Below are positions 27,889-35,939 of a stretch of DNA of 64,000 nucleotides, in pieces. Position numbers and translations under genes: made by a program. The notes below the pieces were generated by a model. The model saw nothing but the letters and a program-made list of their open reading frames with translations, had not been told where the DNA came from and searched no databases. The stretch lies in NCBI GenBank assembly GCA_022510865.1, contig JAFLSQ010000005.1, positions 1 through 64,000 of the forward strand. Reading direction: 5' to 3'. How positions within the stretch are numbered: position 1 is the first letter of the stretch; every line of letters begins with the position of its first letter. Origin of the DNA: Treponema sp. (GTDB lineage: Bacteria > Spirochaetota > Spirochaetia > Treponematales > Treponemataceae).

Positions 27889-27904
27889 CAATAAAAATTA
27901 TAAT
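27877..27904 (+). promoter_or_regulatory. Divergent promoter of the membrane protein gene (leaderless type)
   Basis: TTGCAA (27877-27882), 16 bases, TATAAT (27899-27904), with ten bases to the ATG at 27915. The two divergent promoters interlock within 45 bases, so polymerase can probably occupy only one at a time. Confidence 0.7.
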
Positions 27905-27914
27905 CTAATATACG

Positions 27915-29825
27915 ATGGAATTCAGGAACCGCATCATACCGATTCTCGCGCTTCTCCTTGCAGCCCGAATTTTCGCGCAGACGACCATGTGCGACGCGAT
28001 TTTTGACATTCTTGCGGACGGCGGCCTGAATCCTGCCGCGCAGAGCCTCATTACCGGCGGCGACAACTCTTTTCCGTACAATATCCTGCTGGAAAATCCC
28101 GGCAAAAAAATCACGGAAGCAGGCAGCCCCGCCGTCACGCTCGTGTTTTTTCAGGAGGATGTGATTGCCCGCCCCGATCTGATTATCCCGCTCTCCGGCC
28201 TGTCAGACGAATCCTGCGACATAACGCTGCTTTTTGCCTACGGCGAGAGGCAGAGAATCCAGAAATCCGGGATGATTTTCGGAACGGAGGTTTTCGCAAG
28301 GGCCGTCAGCTCGAACGAGGACAGCACGGTAATCATCTGCGATCTTGAGGCATCAGTCACAAAAATCGTCTCCGGAAGCCGCGGGACAGTCTCGCCGTCA
28401 TATCTTGTGCAGGGCGCGTTCAACGCATTCACGCGCTCCGGGCTGAAAAAATCGGTTCCGCATTATTATGTGAGCCAGATGCACAGCTATGATTTTTTTT
28501 ATGACAGGACGCTCTCAGTTTTTTTTGACAGCGGCATCCCCGCAATCAGACTGGAATTCCAGCCAGGCACAGAAAGCAGTGTGATTCTTGACGCCCTGAG
28601 CCAGACAATCATGCAGCTCTCACAGGCGCGCGCGCGTGACTGGGACCAGCACTTTCTGATGGTCAGACTTTTCGGCCGATTTTTCCGCCTTACCGAGACC
28701 GCCACCATAAAAATCATCATCGCCATCATACTAAGCTATCTTGCGTTCATTTTTTTGCTCGGCTTCGTGAACTCAAGGCTGAAGCTCGCCACATGGAGCG
28801 AAATCAGGCACATCTGGTACTGCGTGCCCGCCACCTGCATCCTAATCGCGCTGGCTTTTTTTCTGGGAAAGCATTTTTTCATGCTGATTGCCCGGCCAGA
28901 GACTGACGCGACGGCAATCGCCATACTTGGCTGCACACAGGCCATTCTCGCGCTTTTTCTGTGCTCCGCGTTCTATACAATCGTGCTGCTCTGCAACAGG
29001 AAATTCGGCGAGAAATCCGTTGACTATCTGATTGTGTTCGCGTGTTTTGTGAACCAGTTCGTGTTCATCCTCGTCGATGTGTCGCTCTTCCCCATTTTTA
29101 TGACAGTCTGCCTGCTTTCGCTGCTCGCGCTCGTGATAAAAAACAACCCGCTTCACATATCAGTTTTTTTCCTGATTATCGTGATTTTCCTGCCGTACAT
29201 AACATCGCTTGCGGCGAACGCCAGCCTCCCGGAGCTGCGCGTCTTTCTGATTACGAACGCCAGAATCCCGCTTTACATATCAGTCCTGATGTATCCGCTT
29301 TTTCTGGTTTATTTCAGGATTCTCACGTCAATCGCAAGGAACGCGCGAAAAAGGCTCACTTTTTTTATCGCGCAGGCATCTTTTCTTGCCGCCATCATGA
29401 TTTTCCTGCCGGTTCTTGCGGGAGCGCTCGCGCGTAAAACCGATGGGAAAACCCTGAGCCGCGAGATGATTTTTGAGCAGTTCCGGGAAAGCGGGGAAAT
29501 CGCCGTGACTTACTCCGACAAAAAGATTTTTGACGACATCATCAGAACAATCAGCATAAGTTTTCCGCGTGAGTGCGTCCAGTGCGATGTCCGGCTTTTC
29601 TCGGAGTTCCAGCAGCCCCTGCTGTACACGGACAACGATTACACATCGGTCACTGAGCAGGAGGGATATTTCAACATTCCGAGCAACCCGCCGTCACAGA
29701 TGTCGTTCACTTACGGAACCAGCGTCAGGACATCCACTCTAATTCTTACCGCGTTCTTTGCGACTGACAATCCTGATGTTTTTGCCCAGGCATCCCAAAG
29801 CGTGACTCTGGAGGCAAGACCATGA
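27915..29825 (+). CDS. Multi-spanning membrane protein with exported domain, unknown function
   Basis: 636 residues. A signal peptide (MEFRNRIIPILALLLAARIFA) is followed by an exported domain of about 230 residues. About eight hydrophobic helices follow from residue 255 to 515. A C-terminal domain of about 120 residues (SREMIFEQFRESGEIAVTYS..) comes last. No transporter signature was recognised. There is no Shine-Dalgarno, and the promoter is ten bases upstream. dinB overlaps its end (ATGA). Confidence 0.65.
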   Translation: MEFRNRIIPILALLLAARIFAQTTMCDAIFDILADGGLNPAAQSLITGGDNSFPYNILLENPGKKITEAGSPAVTLVFFQEDVIARPDLIIPLSGLSDESCDITLLFAYGERQRIQKSGMIFGTEVFARAVSSNEDSTVIICDLEASVTKIVSGSRGTVSPSYLVQGAFNAFTRSGLKKSVPHYYVSQMHSYDFFYDRTLSVFFDSGIPAIRLEFQPGTESSVILDALSQTIMQLSQARARDWDQHFLMVRLFGRFFRLTETATIKIIIAIILSYLAFIFLLGFVNSRLKLATWSEIRHIWYCVPATCILIALAFFLGKHFFMLIARPETDATAIAILGCTQAILALFLCSAFYTIVLLCNRKFGEKSVDYLIVFACFVNQFVFILVDVSLFPIFMTVCLLSLLALVIKNNPLHISVFFLIIVIFLPYITSLAANASLPELRVFLITNARIPLYISVLMYPLFLVYFRILTSIARNARKRLTFFIAQASFLAAIMIFLPVLAGALARKTDGKTLSREMIFEQFRESGEIAVTYSDKKIFDDIIRTISISFPRECVQCDVRLFSEFQQPLLYTDNDYTSVTEQEGYFNIPSNPPSQMSFTYGTSVRTSTLILTAFFATDNPDVFAQASQSVTLEARP

Positions 29826-30991
29826 GCGGGAATTGGTATCTCCACGTGGATTTGGACGCATTCTTTGCTTCTGTCGAGCAGCTGGATCATCCGGAGTACA
29901 AGGGAAAGCCTGTCATTGTCGGGGGGCTTCCGCAGGACAAGCGCAGCGTCGTCTCAACTGCATCCTACGAGGCAAGGAAATACGGCGTTCATTCCGCCAT
30001 GCCTACCGCGCAGGCGTACAGGCTCTGCCCGAACGGAATTTTCCTGCACGTGCGGATGAAACGCTACGCCGAGCTGTCATATCAGATAATGAGCATTTTC
30101 CAGAATTATTCCCCTGATGTTGAGCAGATGTCCATTGACGAGGCCTTCATCGACCTTACCGGCACGGAGAGGCTTTTCGGGCCGCCGGAGCAGACCGCGC
30201 TAAGGCTAAAAAAAGAGGTTTTCGAGAAGACCGGGCTGACTGTCTCCGCGGGGCTTGCGCCAACAAAATATCTTGCGAAAATAGCGTCCGGGATTTCCAA
30301 ACCAGACGGATTTTACATAATCCGGCACGGCGAGGAGGAGAATTTCATGCTTGGCCTTCCGCTAGAGAAAGTTTGGGGGCTTGGCACAAAGAGCCTTGAA
30401 ATCCTAAGGAAAAAGGCAATCAGATCCACTCGGGATGTTCACAATCTTCCTTATGAGAACCTTGAATTCATGTTCGGGAAAAACATGGCGACTTTCCTGT
30501 ACGAGGCGGTGCGCGGAATCGAGAAGGAGTCGTTCCATCGCGCGGCAAAAAGCCATTCAATCAGCGCGGAGCAGACTTTTTCTGATGACATAACCGACGC
30601 TTACACGGCGGAGACGAGGCTGCTGGAGATGGCGCAGGGCGTGATGTTCCGGCTGCTCAAAGAAAAATCGGTGTCAAAGACTGTGATGATAAAAATCCGC
30701 TACAACGATTTCCAGACTTTCACCGTGCAGGAGACGCAGGATGCCCCGGTCTCAACAATCGACACGCTCTATGAGACTGCGAGGCGGCTCTTCAACAAAA
30801 AATATGAGAGCGGCCGCGGAATCAGGCTTCTTGGCATCGGATTCGAGAACATCACCTCCGAGAGCGGCCCGGTCCAGCAGCAGCTTTTTGAGGACAGGCA
30901 GAAAGAGAAAAGGCAGAAAGTCGAGCAGGCAATCCTGAAAATGAAGATGAAAAATCCGGATTTGAAAATCCAGAAGGCACGCACGCTCTGA
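29822..30991 (+). CDS. dinB: DNA polymerase IV (Y family)
   Basis: 389 residues. A translesion polymerase. The first catalytic motif HVDLDAFFASVEQ, the steric-gate region VVSTASYEARKYGVHSAMP, and the catalytic pair in MSIDEAFIDLTG are intact. The helix-hairpin-helix (WGLGTKSLEIL) and the little-finger domain (SISAEQTF..) follow. It ends in a Lys-rich tail rather than a clear clamp-binding motif, although QQQLFEDRQ near 355 fits a beta-clamp peptide (QLxLF-like). The start overlaps the preceding gene; GGAGG is seven bases upstream. Confidence 0.95.
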   Translation: MSGNWYLHVDLDAFFASVEQLDHPEYKGKPVIVGGLPQDKRSVVSTASYEARKYGVHSAMPTAQAYRLCPNGIFLHVRMKRYAELSYQIMSIFQNYSPDVEQMSIDEAFIDLTGTERLFGPPEQTALRLKKEVFEKTGLTVSAGLAPTKYLAKIASGISKPDGFYIIRHGEEENFMLGLPLEKVWGLGTKSLEILRKKAIRSTRDVHNLPYENLEFMFGKNMATFLYEAVRGIEKESFHRAAKSHSISAEQTFSDDITDAYTAETRLLEMAQGVMFRLLKEKSVSKTVMIKIRYNDFQTFTVQETQDAPVSTIDTLYETARRLFNKKYESGRGIRLLGIGFENITSESGPVQQQLFEDRQKEKRQKVEQAILKMKMKNPDLKIQKARTL

Positions 30992-31068
30992 GCCGCCCCG
31001 AAAAAAATCAGGCAATCAAAATCAGAAATGCGGATTATCCTTGCGGATGCCGGGAAAAAATCAGGATT

Positions 31069-31101
31069 TAAAAATGCGTCCGCGCTCCCCTGCTCCGCGG
31101 A
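31069..31101 (-). terminator. Rho-independent terminator after the NHL/VWA gene
   Basis: On the minus strand, TCCGCG and CGCGGA pair around an 11-base loop, followed by CGCATTTTT. It lies 34 bases beyond the stop at 31135. Confidence 0.5.
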
Positions 31102-31134
31102 TTTGATTACCGCTACGGCAAGCGGGGAAATCCG

Positions 31135-33198
31135 TCATTCAAGCGGGGCAAAATATCCTGTCTCATCGCGGCCGCTGCGGTTCAGAAGATAAACCTCCGC
31201 CTCCAGAGGAAGGTATGATAATCCATAGTTTTTTTGCAGCGAGGAAGTGAACGAGAGCTGATAGATTCCCTGCGGTGTCTCGATTATGTCTTTGAGCACA
31301 TCGCCAAGCCCCTGCGGTCTGTAGACGTAGTATTCGTTTCCGGCGGTGTTGTCCACGATGTAAGCCAGCTCATCGGGAAGAGAATTCCTTGTCACCTGAA
31401 CCACCGAGCATCCGATTGAGTTGTTGTTCATGTAGGCGGCAAGCTCCGCAAGATTATACTGATTGAATGACAGCTCATCGCGGCTTCCGGCGGAGATAAT
31501 CACAACCGAGCGTTTTTTGGCGGCGTTCACAAGGTCATTCGCCGCGAGCCTGATTGCAAGGTCCGAGGCTACAGATACGCTCACCGGGGTCTTTAGGGCA
31601 TCAAGCGAGAATTCGCCCAGCAAATCCGGGCGGCCGACATATTCTGTGACCGGCACCGAGCCTGCGGAGACAATGCGCAGAGTCCCTGAATCACCCATGG
31701 AGGCGACAATCTCACGCACAGCAGCCTCCATCTCAGTCCTGTAAAGAAGGCTTGTCCGCGAGCGGTCAATTATGAGAGTGACATCCGCATCGGTATTGTT
31801 CGATGCCGCGCCAAGAAACTTCATGTTCGCGACGGGCTGCTGCTTCTCTGAAAGAAAGAAATTCTCCTGCTGAAGCCCCACGACAGGCTGACGATGCCTG
31901 TTCTCCACGCGCAGCTCAACTGTAATCTGCGGGAAATTCGATGCGTCCAGCTGCTCTATCTGGACAAAAAGTCCGCCAACAAGCTCCTGCACGTTGGACA
32001 TGACATATACCTCGTTCGCGGTGAAATCCGAGACCAAGAAGTTCCCGTTGATGTCTGGGGATGCCATTGTAATGCGTGAGGGGGCGTTGCCTGTGCGGGC
32101 ATGCTCGAAAATCGCACCGCTGTCCATATCCACAGAGACAAGGCGGTTTGAGTCGCAGAGGACAAGGCTTCTGCCCATCAGCCTGATTCCCTCCGGCTTC
32201 GAGAAACTGCCCGGCTCAACAAGCGCGCGGATGAAATTCCCGGCGCGGTCAAATTCATAAATGCTTCCGCTCTGGTCATCCGCGATGAAAACAGACTCAT
32301 CGCTCACGGCAATTCCCGTGGGACCTTTCAGCCCCTGGAATCCCGACTGCGCTCCGCCAAAAGAAAAAAGCGGCTCGCCGTCCTTGTCAAAGACATCAAC
32401 GCGGCGGTTTCCGTAATCCGTGGCATAGATTCGCTCAAGATAATCCTGAGCAAGGTAAAGCGGCCCGACCATCTGACCTAGAGCGCGGCCTTTCGCGCCG
32501 ATGTATTTTATGAAACGCGCGTTCTGATTCAAGAGCGCGAGCCTGTCGCCGGCGTGCTCCGCCACAAGGATGTTCCCGTCGTGCAGCCGGATAATATCGC
32601 TCGGACGGTCAAAGCCGTTCACCGGACCTGTAACCCTGTCGATTACAACCCCGTTCTGGTTCATAAGGATAATCTCGTTTGAGTTGTAGGCGGCAATCCA
32701 CATTGTTCCGTCATAATTCGTGAGGACTGACACAGGCCCGCTGTAAATCTGATTGCCGTTAAAGTCTCCGGGAAACGCTCCCGCCTCAGAGAGCCGCATG
32801 AATTTCTCTGATGAGTCCCCGGTTACGCGCCGGTCACGCACAATCTCAATCTTGTTCTCAAGAAGAAGCCCGCCGTATCCGTTGCCGGAGGCAGTCTGCC
32901 AGTAGCTCAAAGCCGAGCCTTCAAGCCCGGATTTATAGTAAGCCTTTCCGAGCCAGTCAAGGATGAGATTGTCATTCGGAAGATGAGTGAGGGCGCGCTC
33001 GAACTGGACAATCGCGTCATTGAAAGCGCAGCGGTAGTATGCCTGGACTCCGCGCCTGAATTCCTCGGAGGCGAAGCCCTCGTCGCTGGTGCGGGTACGA
33101 TCCTCGGGAACTGTAAGCCCCGCGCTGCCGGTTGTCTGGGATGACACGGCCGAGAAAATCAGGATGAGAGCTGACAGCGAAACAAAAGCCTTTCTCAT
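31135..33198 (-). CDS. Exported TPR + NHL-repeat + VWA-like protein
   Basis: 687 residues. A signal peptide (MRKAFVSLSALILIFSAVSSQ) is followed by a TPR pair (about 45-110, FNDAIVQFERALTHLPND). Five or six NHL/beta-propeller blades (about 150-400) follow, with repeated patterns such as FDRPSDIIRLHDGNILVAEH, GPTGIAVSDESVFIAD and KPEGIRLMGRSLVLCD. Next is a VWA-like domain (about 465-620) starting VTLIIDRSRTS, where the metal site reads DxSxT. It probably works in the periplasm or at the envelope as a binding scaffold. It follows a TPR gene by six bases, and the two may form one complex. Confidence 0.7.
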   Translation of the reverse strand: MRKAFVSLSALILIFSAVSSQTTGSAGLTVPEDRTRTSDEGFASEEFRRGVQAYYRCAFNDAIVQFERALTHLPNDNLILDWLGKAYYKSGLEGSALSYWQTASGNGYGGLLLENKIEIVRDRRVTGDSSEKFMRLSEAGAFPGDFNGNQIYSGPVSVLTNYDGTMWIAAYNSNEIILMNQNGVVIDRVTGPVNGFDRPSDIIRLHDGNILVAEHAGDRLALLNQNARFIKYIGAKGRALGQMVGPLYLAQDYLERIYATDYGNRRVDVFDKDGEPLFSFGGAQSGFQGLKGPTGIAVSDESVFIADDQSGSIYEFDRAGNFIRALVEPGSFSKPEGIRLMGRSLVLCDSNRLVSVDMDSGAIFEHARTGNAPSRITMASPDINGNFLVSDFTANEVYVMSNVQELVGGLFVQIEQLDASNFPQITVELRVENRHRQPVVGLQQENFFLSEKQQPVANMKFLGAASNNTDADVTLIIDRSRTSLLYRTEMEAAVREIVASMGDSGTLRIVSAGSVPVTEYVGRPDLLGEFSLDALKTPVSVSVASDLAIRLAANDLVNAAKKRSVVIISAGSRDELSFNQYNLAELAAYMNNNSIGCSVVQVTRNSLPDELAYIVDNTAGNEYYVYRPQGLGDVLKDIIETPQGIYQLSFTSSLQKNYGLSYLPLEAEVYLLNRSGRDETGYFAPLE

Positions 33199-33204
33199 AT
33201 CCGT

Positions 33205-33888
33205 CTACCGCCTTGTCCTGATTCTGACAGACTGGATGTGGTCGGCAATCTCCGTGCTCTCACCGTCAATCTGCTCCGCTTTCTGAAGATACTGCATGGC
33301 ATCATCATAAAGCCCCATCTTGTAGTAGACCCAGCCCAAAGAATCAAGGCAGGCGGCCGATGTAGGAGAGAGTTTGACCGCCTGCTTGCAGAGCGAGAGC
33401 GCCTTGGTCAAGTCGCGGTCCTGGCAGGCAAGCACATAACCCAGTCCGTTCAATGATGATATGTTGTCCGGGTCTCTCTCAAGGGATTTCTCATAAAAAT
33501 CAAGGCAGCGGCTCACATCATCCTGCTCCCACGCTATGTACGCGATTGCGGCATAGACGGACGCGCTCATGTAGCCCGTGTCAAGCAGTTTCGTAAGCTC
33601 AAAGTCCGCGAGGCGTTTCCTGCCTGTCTCGACATAAATCACCGCGAGCAGGAAACGGCACTGCAATGTCTTCTCAAGGCTCACGCCGGATGTGACTACC
33701 TGCTCCAGATAAAGAAGGGCATCGTCATATCTTTTCAGTTTGGCATTGCACAGCCCAAGATAATATGAGATTTCATTCTTGTCCGCCCCGCAGTCCGCAG
33801 GAAGGGCAAGGAAAAATCCGAGGGCCTTCTCGTAATCCCCATCAGAATACAGCCTGACGCCTTCTTTTAAAACCGAATTATCTGCCAT
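33205..33888 (-). CDS. TPR protein
   Basis: 227 residues built of about five TPR units, for example GVRLYSDGDYEKALGFFLALP, AKLKRYDDALLYLEQVV, NGLGYVLACQDRDLTKALSL and DSLGWVYYKMGLYDDAMQYL. There is no signal peptide, so it is probably cytoplasmic. GGTGG lies seven bases before the ATG. It sits between surE and the NHL/VWA gene. The partner is unknown. Confidence 0.75.
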   Translation of the reverse strand: MADNSVLKEGVRLYSDGDYEKALGFFLALPADCGADKNEISYYLGLCNAKLKRYDDALLYLEQVVTSGVSLEKTLQCRFLLAVIYVETGRKRLADFELTKLLDTGYMSASVYAAIAYIAWEQDDVSRCLDFYEKSLERDPDNISSLNGLGYVLACQDRDLTKALSLCKQAVKLSPTSAACLDSLGWVYYKMGLYDDAMQYLQKAEQIDGESTEIADHIQSVRIRTRR

Positions 33889-33920
33889 TCTCCCACCACC
33901 AGATTTTTTCTGCTATCATT

Positions 33921-34685
33921 CTACACTTTAAATGAAATACCGTCCACTACATTAGCGGCAAGAGGCTGCGCATGCACCATGCTCAGGACGATGTACCCGG
34001 ACCGCGCATAATCAAAATCCGTGCCGGAATCGCAGGCAGGAGGCCCGTCATCCCTGGGATTGAAATGCGAGAAAACTCCGTTCGATGTCCTCTCTATCCT
34101 GATGTCCTCATTGTAATGCCTGACCTGAAGCCGATTTGCAATCCTCACGCCCTTGTATGAGTCGCGGGACGCGGCGTTGATGTTCACGAACGTCCCCGGA
34201 TATTTTTCTGCCGACATCTCCGCCAGAGTCTCAAGATTATCAGAGACAAAATCCGCAAGGGCGATGTATTTCGCGCCCTCCCCGTTCCAGCCATGCAGTC
34301 CGTCAGGAAAAAGGCTCACCGCGATTCCGGGCACTCCGCTCAGAACCGCCTGACGCGCGCCGGCGCAGGTCCCTGAGTAAACGATGTCAGTGCCCATATT
34401 CGCACCGTCATTTATTCCGGAGAGAACCACATCAAAATCAACGTCAAAAAGGCCGCTTCTGAGCGCGACGCAGGTGCAGTCCGCAGGCATTCCCGAGCAT
34501 CCCCACCAGTTTTTTTTATGCGGAATAAGCTCCAGGTCATGGAACATGAGGATGTGGTGCGATGCCGCGGAGCGGTTGGAGTCCGGCGCAAGGACATACA
34601 CATCGTGATTTTTTCCCACCCGCTCGGCAAGGACACGCAGTCCCTCGCTCTCAATTCCGTCATCATTAACAATCAGAACGTTCAT
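33921..34685 (-). CDS. surE: 5'/3'-nucleotidase SurE
   Basis: 254 residues. It removes phosphate from nucleoside monophosphates with a divalent metal. The N-terminus VLIVNDDGIESEG gives the metal-binding Asp pair; SGINDGANMGTDIVYSGT and GIAVSL are family blocks. GAGGG lies seven bases before the start. It begins one base after the galactokinase-like gene ends. Confidence 0.95.
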   Translation of the reverse strand: MNVLIVNDDGIESEGLRVLAERVGKNHDVYVLAPDSNRSAASHHILMFHDLELIPHKKNWWGCSGMPADCTCVALRSGLFDVDFDVVLSGINDGANMGTDIVYSGTCAGARQAVLSGVPGIAVSLFPDGLHGWNGEGAKYIALADFVSDNLETLAEMSAEKYPGTFVNINAASRDSYKGVRIANRLQVRHYNEDIRIERTSNGVFSHFNPRDDGPPACDSGTDFDYARSGYIVLSMVHAQPLAANVVDGISFKV

Positions 34686-34686
34686 T

Positions 34687-35868
34687 TTAGTCCCTCACAA
34701 CACCCGCGCCGTCAGCGGTCTCAACCTTGTGCACAAGCGGATGAAATCCGAAAATCTTCTCGAACTCAGCGATTCTCTCGCCGAAAGCCTCCTCATCGCT
34801 CTCGCGCAGAAAGGCGTAAAGGCATCGGCCGTATCCTTTCCCGGTAATCCGCCCGCAGGTGACAGGATTTCGCACGAAGTCAAGGTTAGGCTCAAGCTCG
34901 CTCACGCGCTTAAGAAGCCAGTCAATCTCCGGGCACGAGATGTTGAACATATCGCGCATGGTCTCGTGGCTGTGGTTCACCGCCCTCGCGAACTTGAAGA
35001 AATCCTGCTTCTCAAGGCCCTCGCGGGCATCAAGCACATCGCCGTGCTCCCGCATGATTGCCAGGAGCTTGCGGCGCACATCCTCGCTCACGACAGAAAG
35101 CTCCTCGTTTATGTCCGAGACGCTGTCAACATATCTCCACCCGCCGTAAACGTTCTGCCTCGGCTCGCGCAAATCCCCGAGGATAAGCGCGTTCTCCGGC
35201 TCATAGAGCGAGTTCTCGTTCCAGACGCTCACACGCGGCACTTTTGTGTCAACAAGGAAAAGCCTCTTGTCCTCGAACATATAGGGGATGTAATCCCATC
35301 TGCTTTTGAAATAATCCGTGACGAGCAGGCTGCCTTTCTGGGCAAAAAGCGCGGTGATGTTGTCCGCAAGGAGATTCTCTGCGCGGAGGAAACGCCTGTT
35401 CCCGCACTCCAGAATCTGAAGAAGATCAGCGTCAGAGAGCGGGAGCAGAAAAAGCGATTTCACCGCGACTGCGAGGGCAACTTTCATCGCCGTGGTGATT
35501 CCGAAGCCCGCCGACGGAAGAATATCGCTGTAAACCATGATGTCCATTCCCATCAGAGGGAATCCCGCGGAGACAAAGCCGTATATCACGGATTTGAGGG
35601 CGTTCGCCCACCTGTCCTCTCTCTTGAATTTGAGTGATGCAAGACCTGATTTTTTCCGCTCGTCAATCTGGGAGAAATAAAACTTCAAAGAAGTGTCATG
35701 CCGCCTTGAGACCGAGACATAAACCGACATATTGACCGCCATCGAAAGCGTCTTGTCCTTGAAAAACCACGAATGCTCGCCAATCAGATGAAAACGTCCC
35801 GGTGATTTTACGACAATATCCGGCTTTGTCCCATACTCATTCTGATGAGCATCATTTACAAGCGTCAT
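34687..35868 (-). CDS. GHMP-family kinase, galactokinase-like
   Basis: 393 residues. The N-terminal SPGRFHLIGEHSWFF corresponds to the galactokinase signature (GRVNLIGEHTDYN) but differs after EH. The GHMP ATP loop LPSAGFGITTAMKVALA is recognisable but lacks the usual GLSSSA. The C-terminal RITGKGYGRCLYAFL corresponds to the third motif (GAGFGGC). It is therefore a GHMP kinase of the galactokinase type, with an altered sugar site; the substrate may not be galactose. GGAGGGGG precedes the ATG. It heads the run with surE, the TPR gene and the NHL/VWA gene. Confidence 0.7.
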   Translation of the reverse strand: MTLVNDAHQNEYGTKPDIVVKSPGRFHLIGEHSWFFKDKTLSMAVNMSVYVSVSRRHDTSLKFYFSQIDERKKSGLASLKFKREDRWANALKSVIYGFVSAGFPLMGMDIMVYSDILPSAGFGITTAMKVALAVAVKSLFLLPLSDADLLQILECGNRRFLRAENLLADNITALFAQKGSLLVTDYFKSRWDYIPYMFEDKRLFLVDTKVPRVSVWNENSLYEPENALILGDLREPRQNVYGGWRYVDSVSDINEELSVVSEDVRRKLLAIMREHGDVLDAREGLEKQDFFKFARAVNHSHETMRDMFNISCPEIDWLLKRVSELEPNLDFVRNPVTCGRITGKGYGRCLYAFLRESDEEAFGERIAEFEKIFGFHPLVHKVETADGAGVVRD

Positions 35869-35900
35869 TGTCCGCCCCCTCCGAACCCCGCATTTTTATC

Positions 35901-35930
35901 TTGAATTTTTACCAAGCATAACGTTAAAAT
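35901..35930 (+). promoter_or_regulatory. Promoter of lnt (leaderless type)
   Basis: TTGAAT (35901-35906), 18 bases, TAAAAT (35925-35930). Nine bases separate the -10 from the ATG at 35940, and no ribosome site is present. Confidence 0.65.
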
Positions 35931-35939
35931 AATAATGCA

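Noticed and set aside
34729..35637. 302-codon plus-strand frame opposite the galactokinase-like gene
   Set aside because: Shadow of the minus-strand gene in a GC-rich region.
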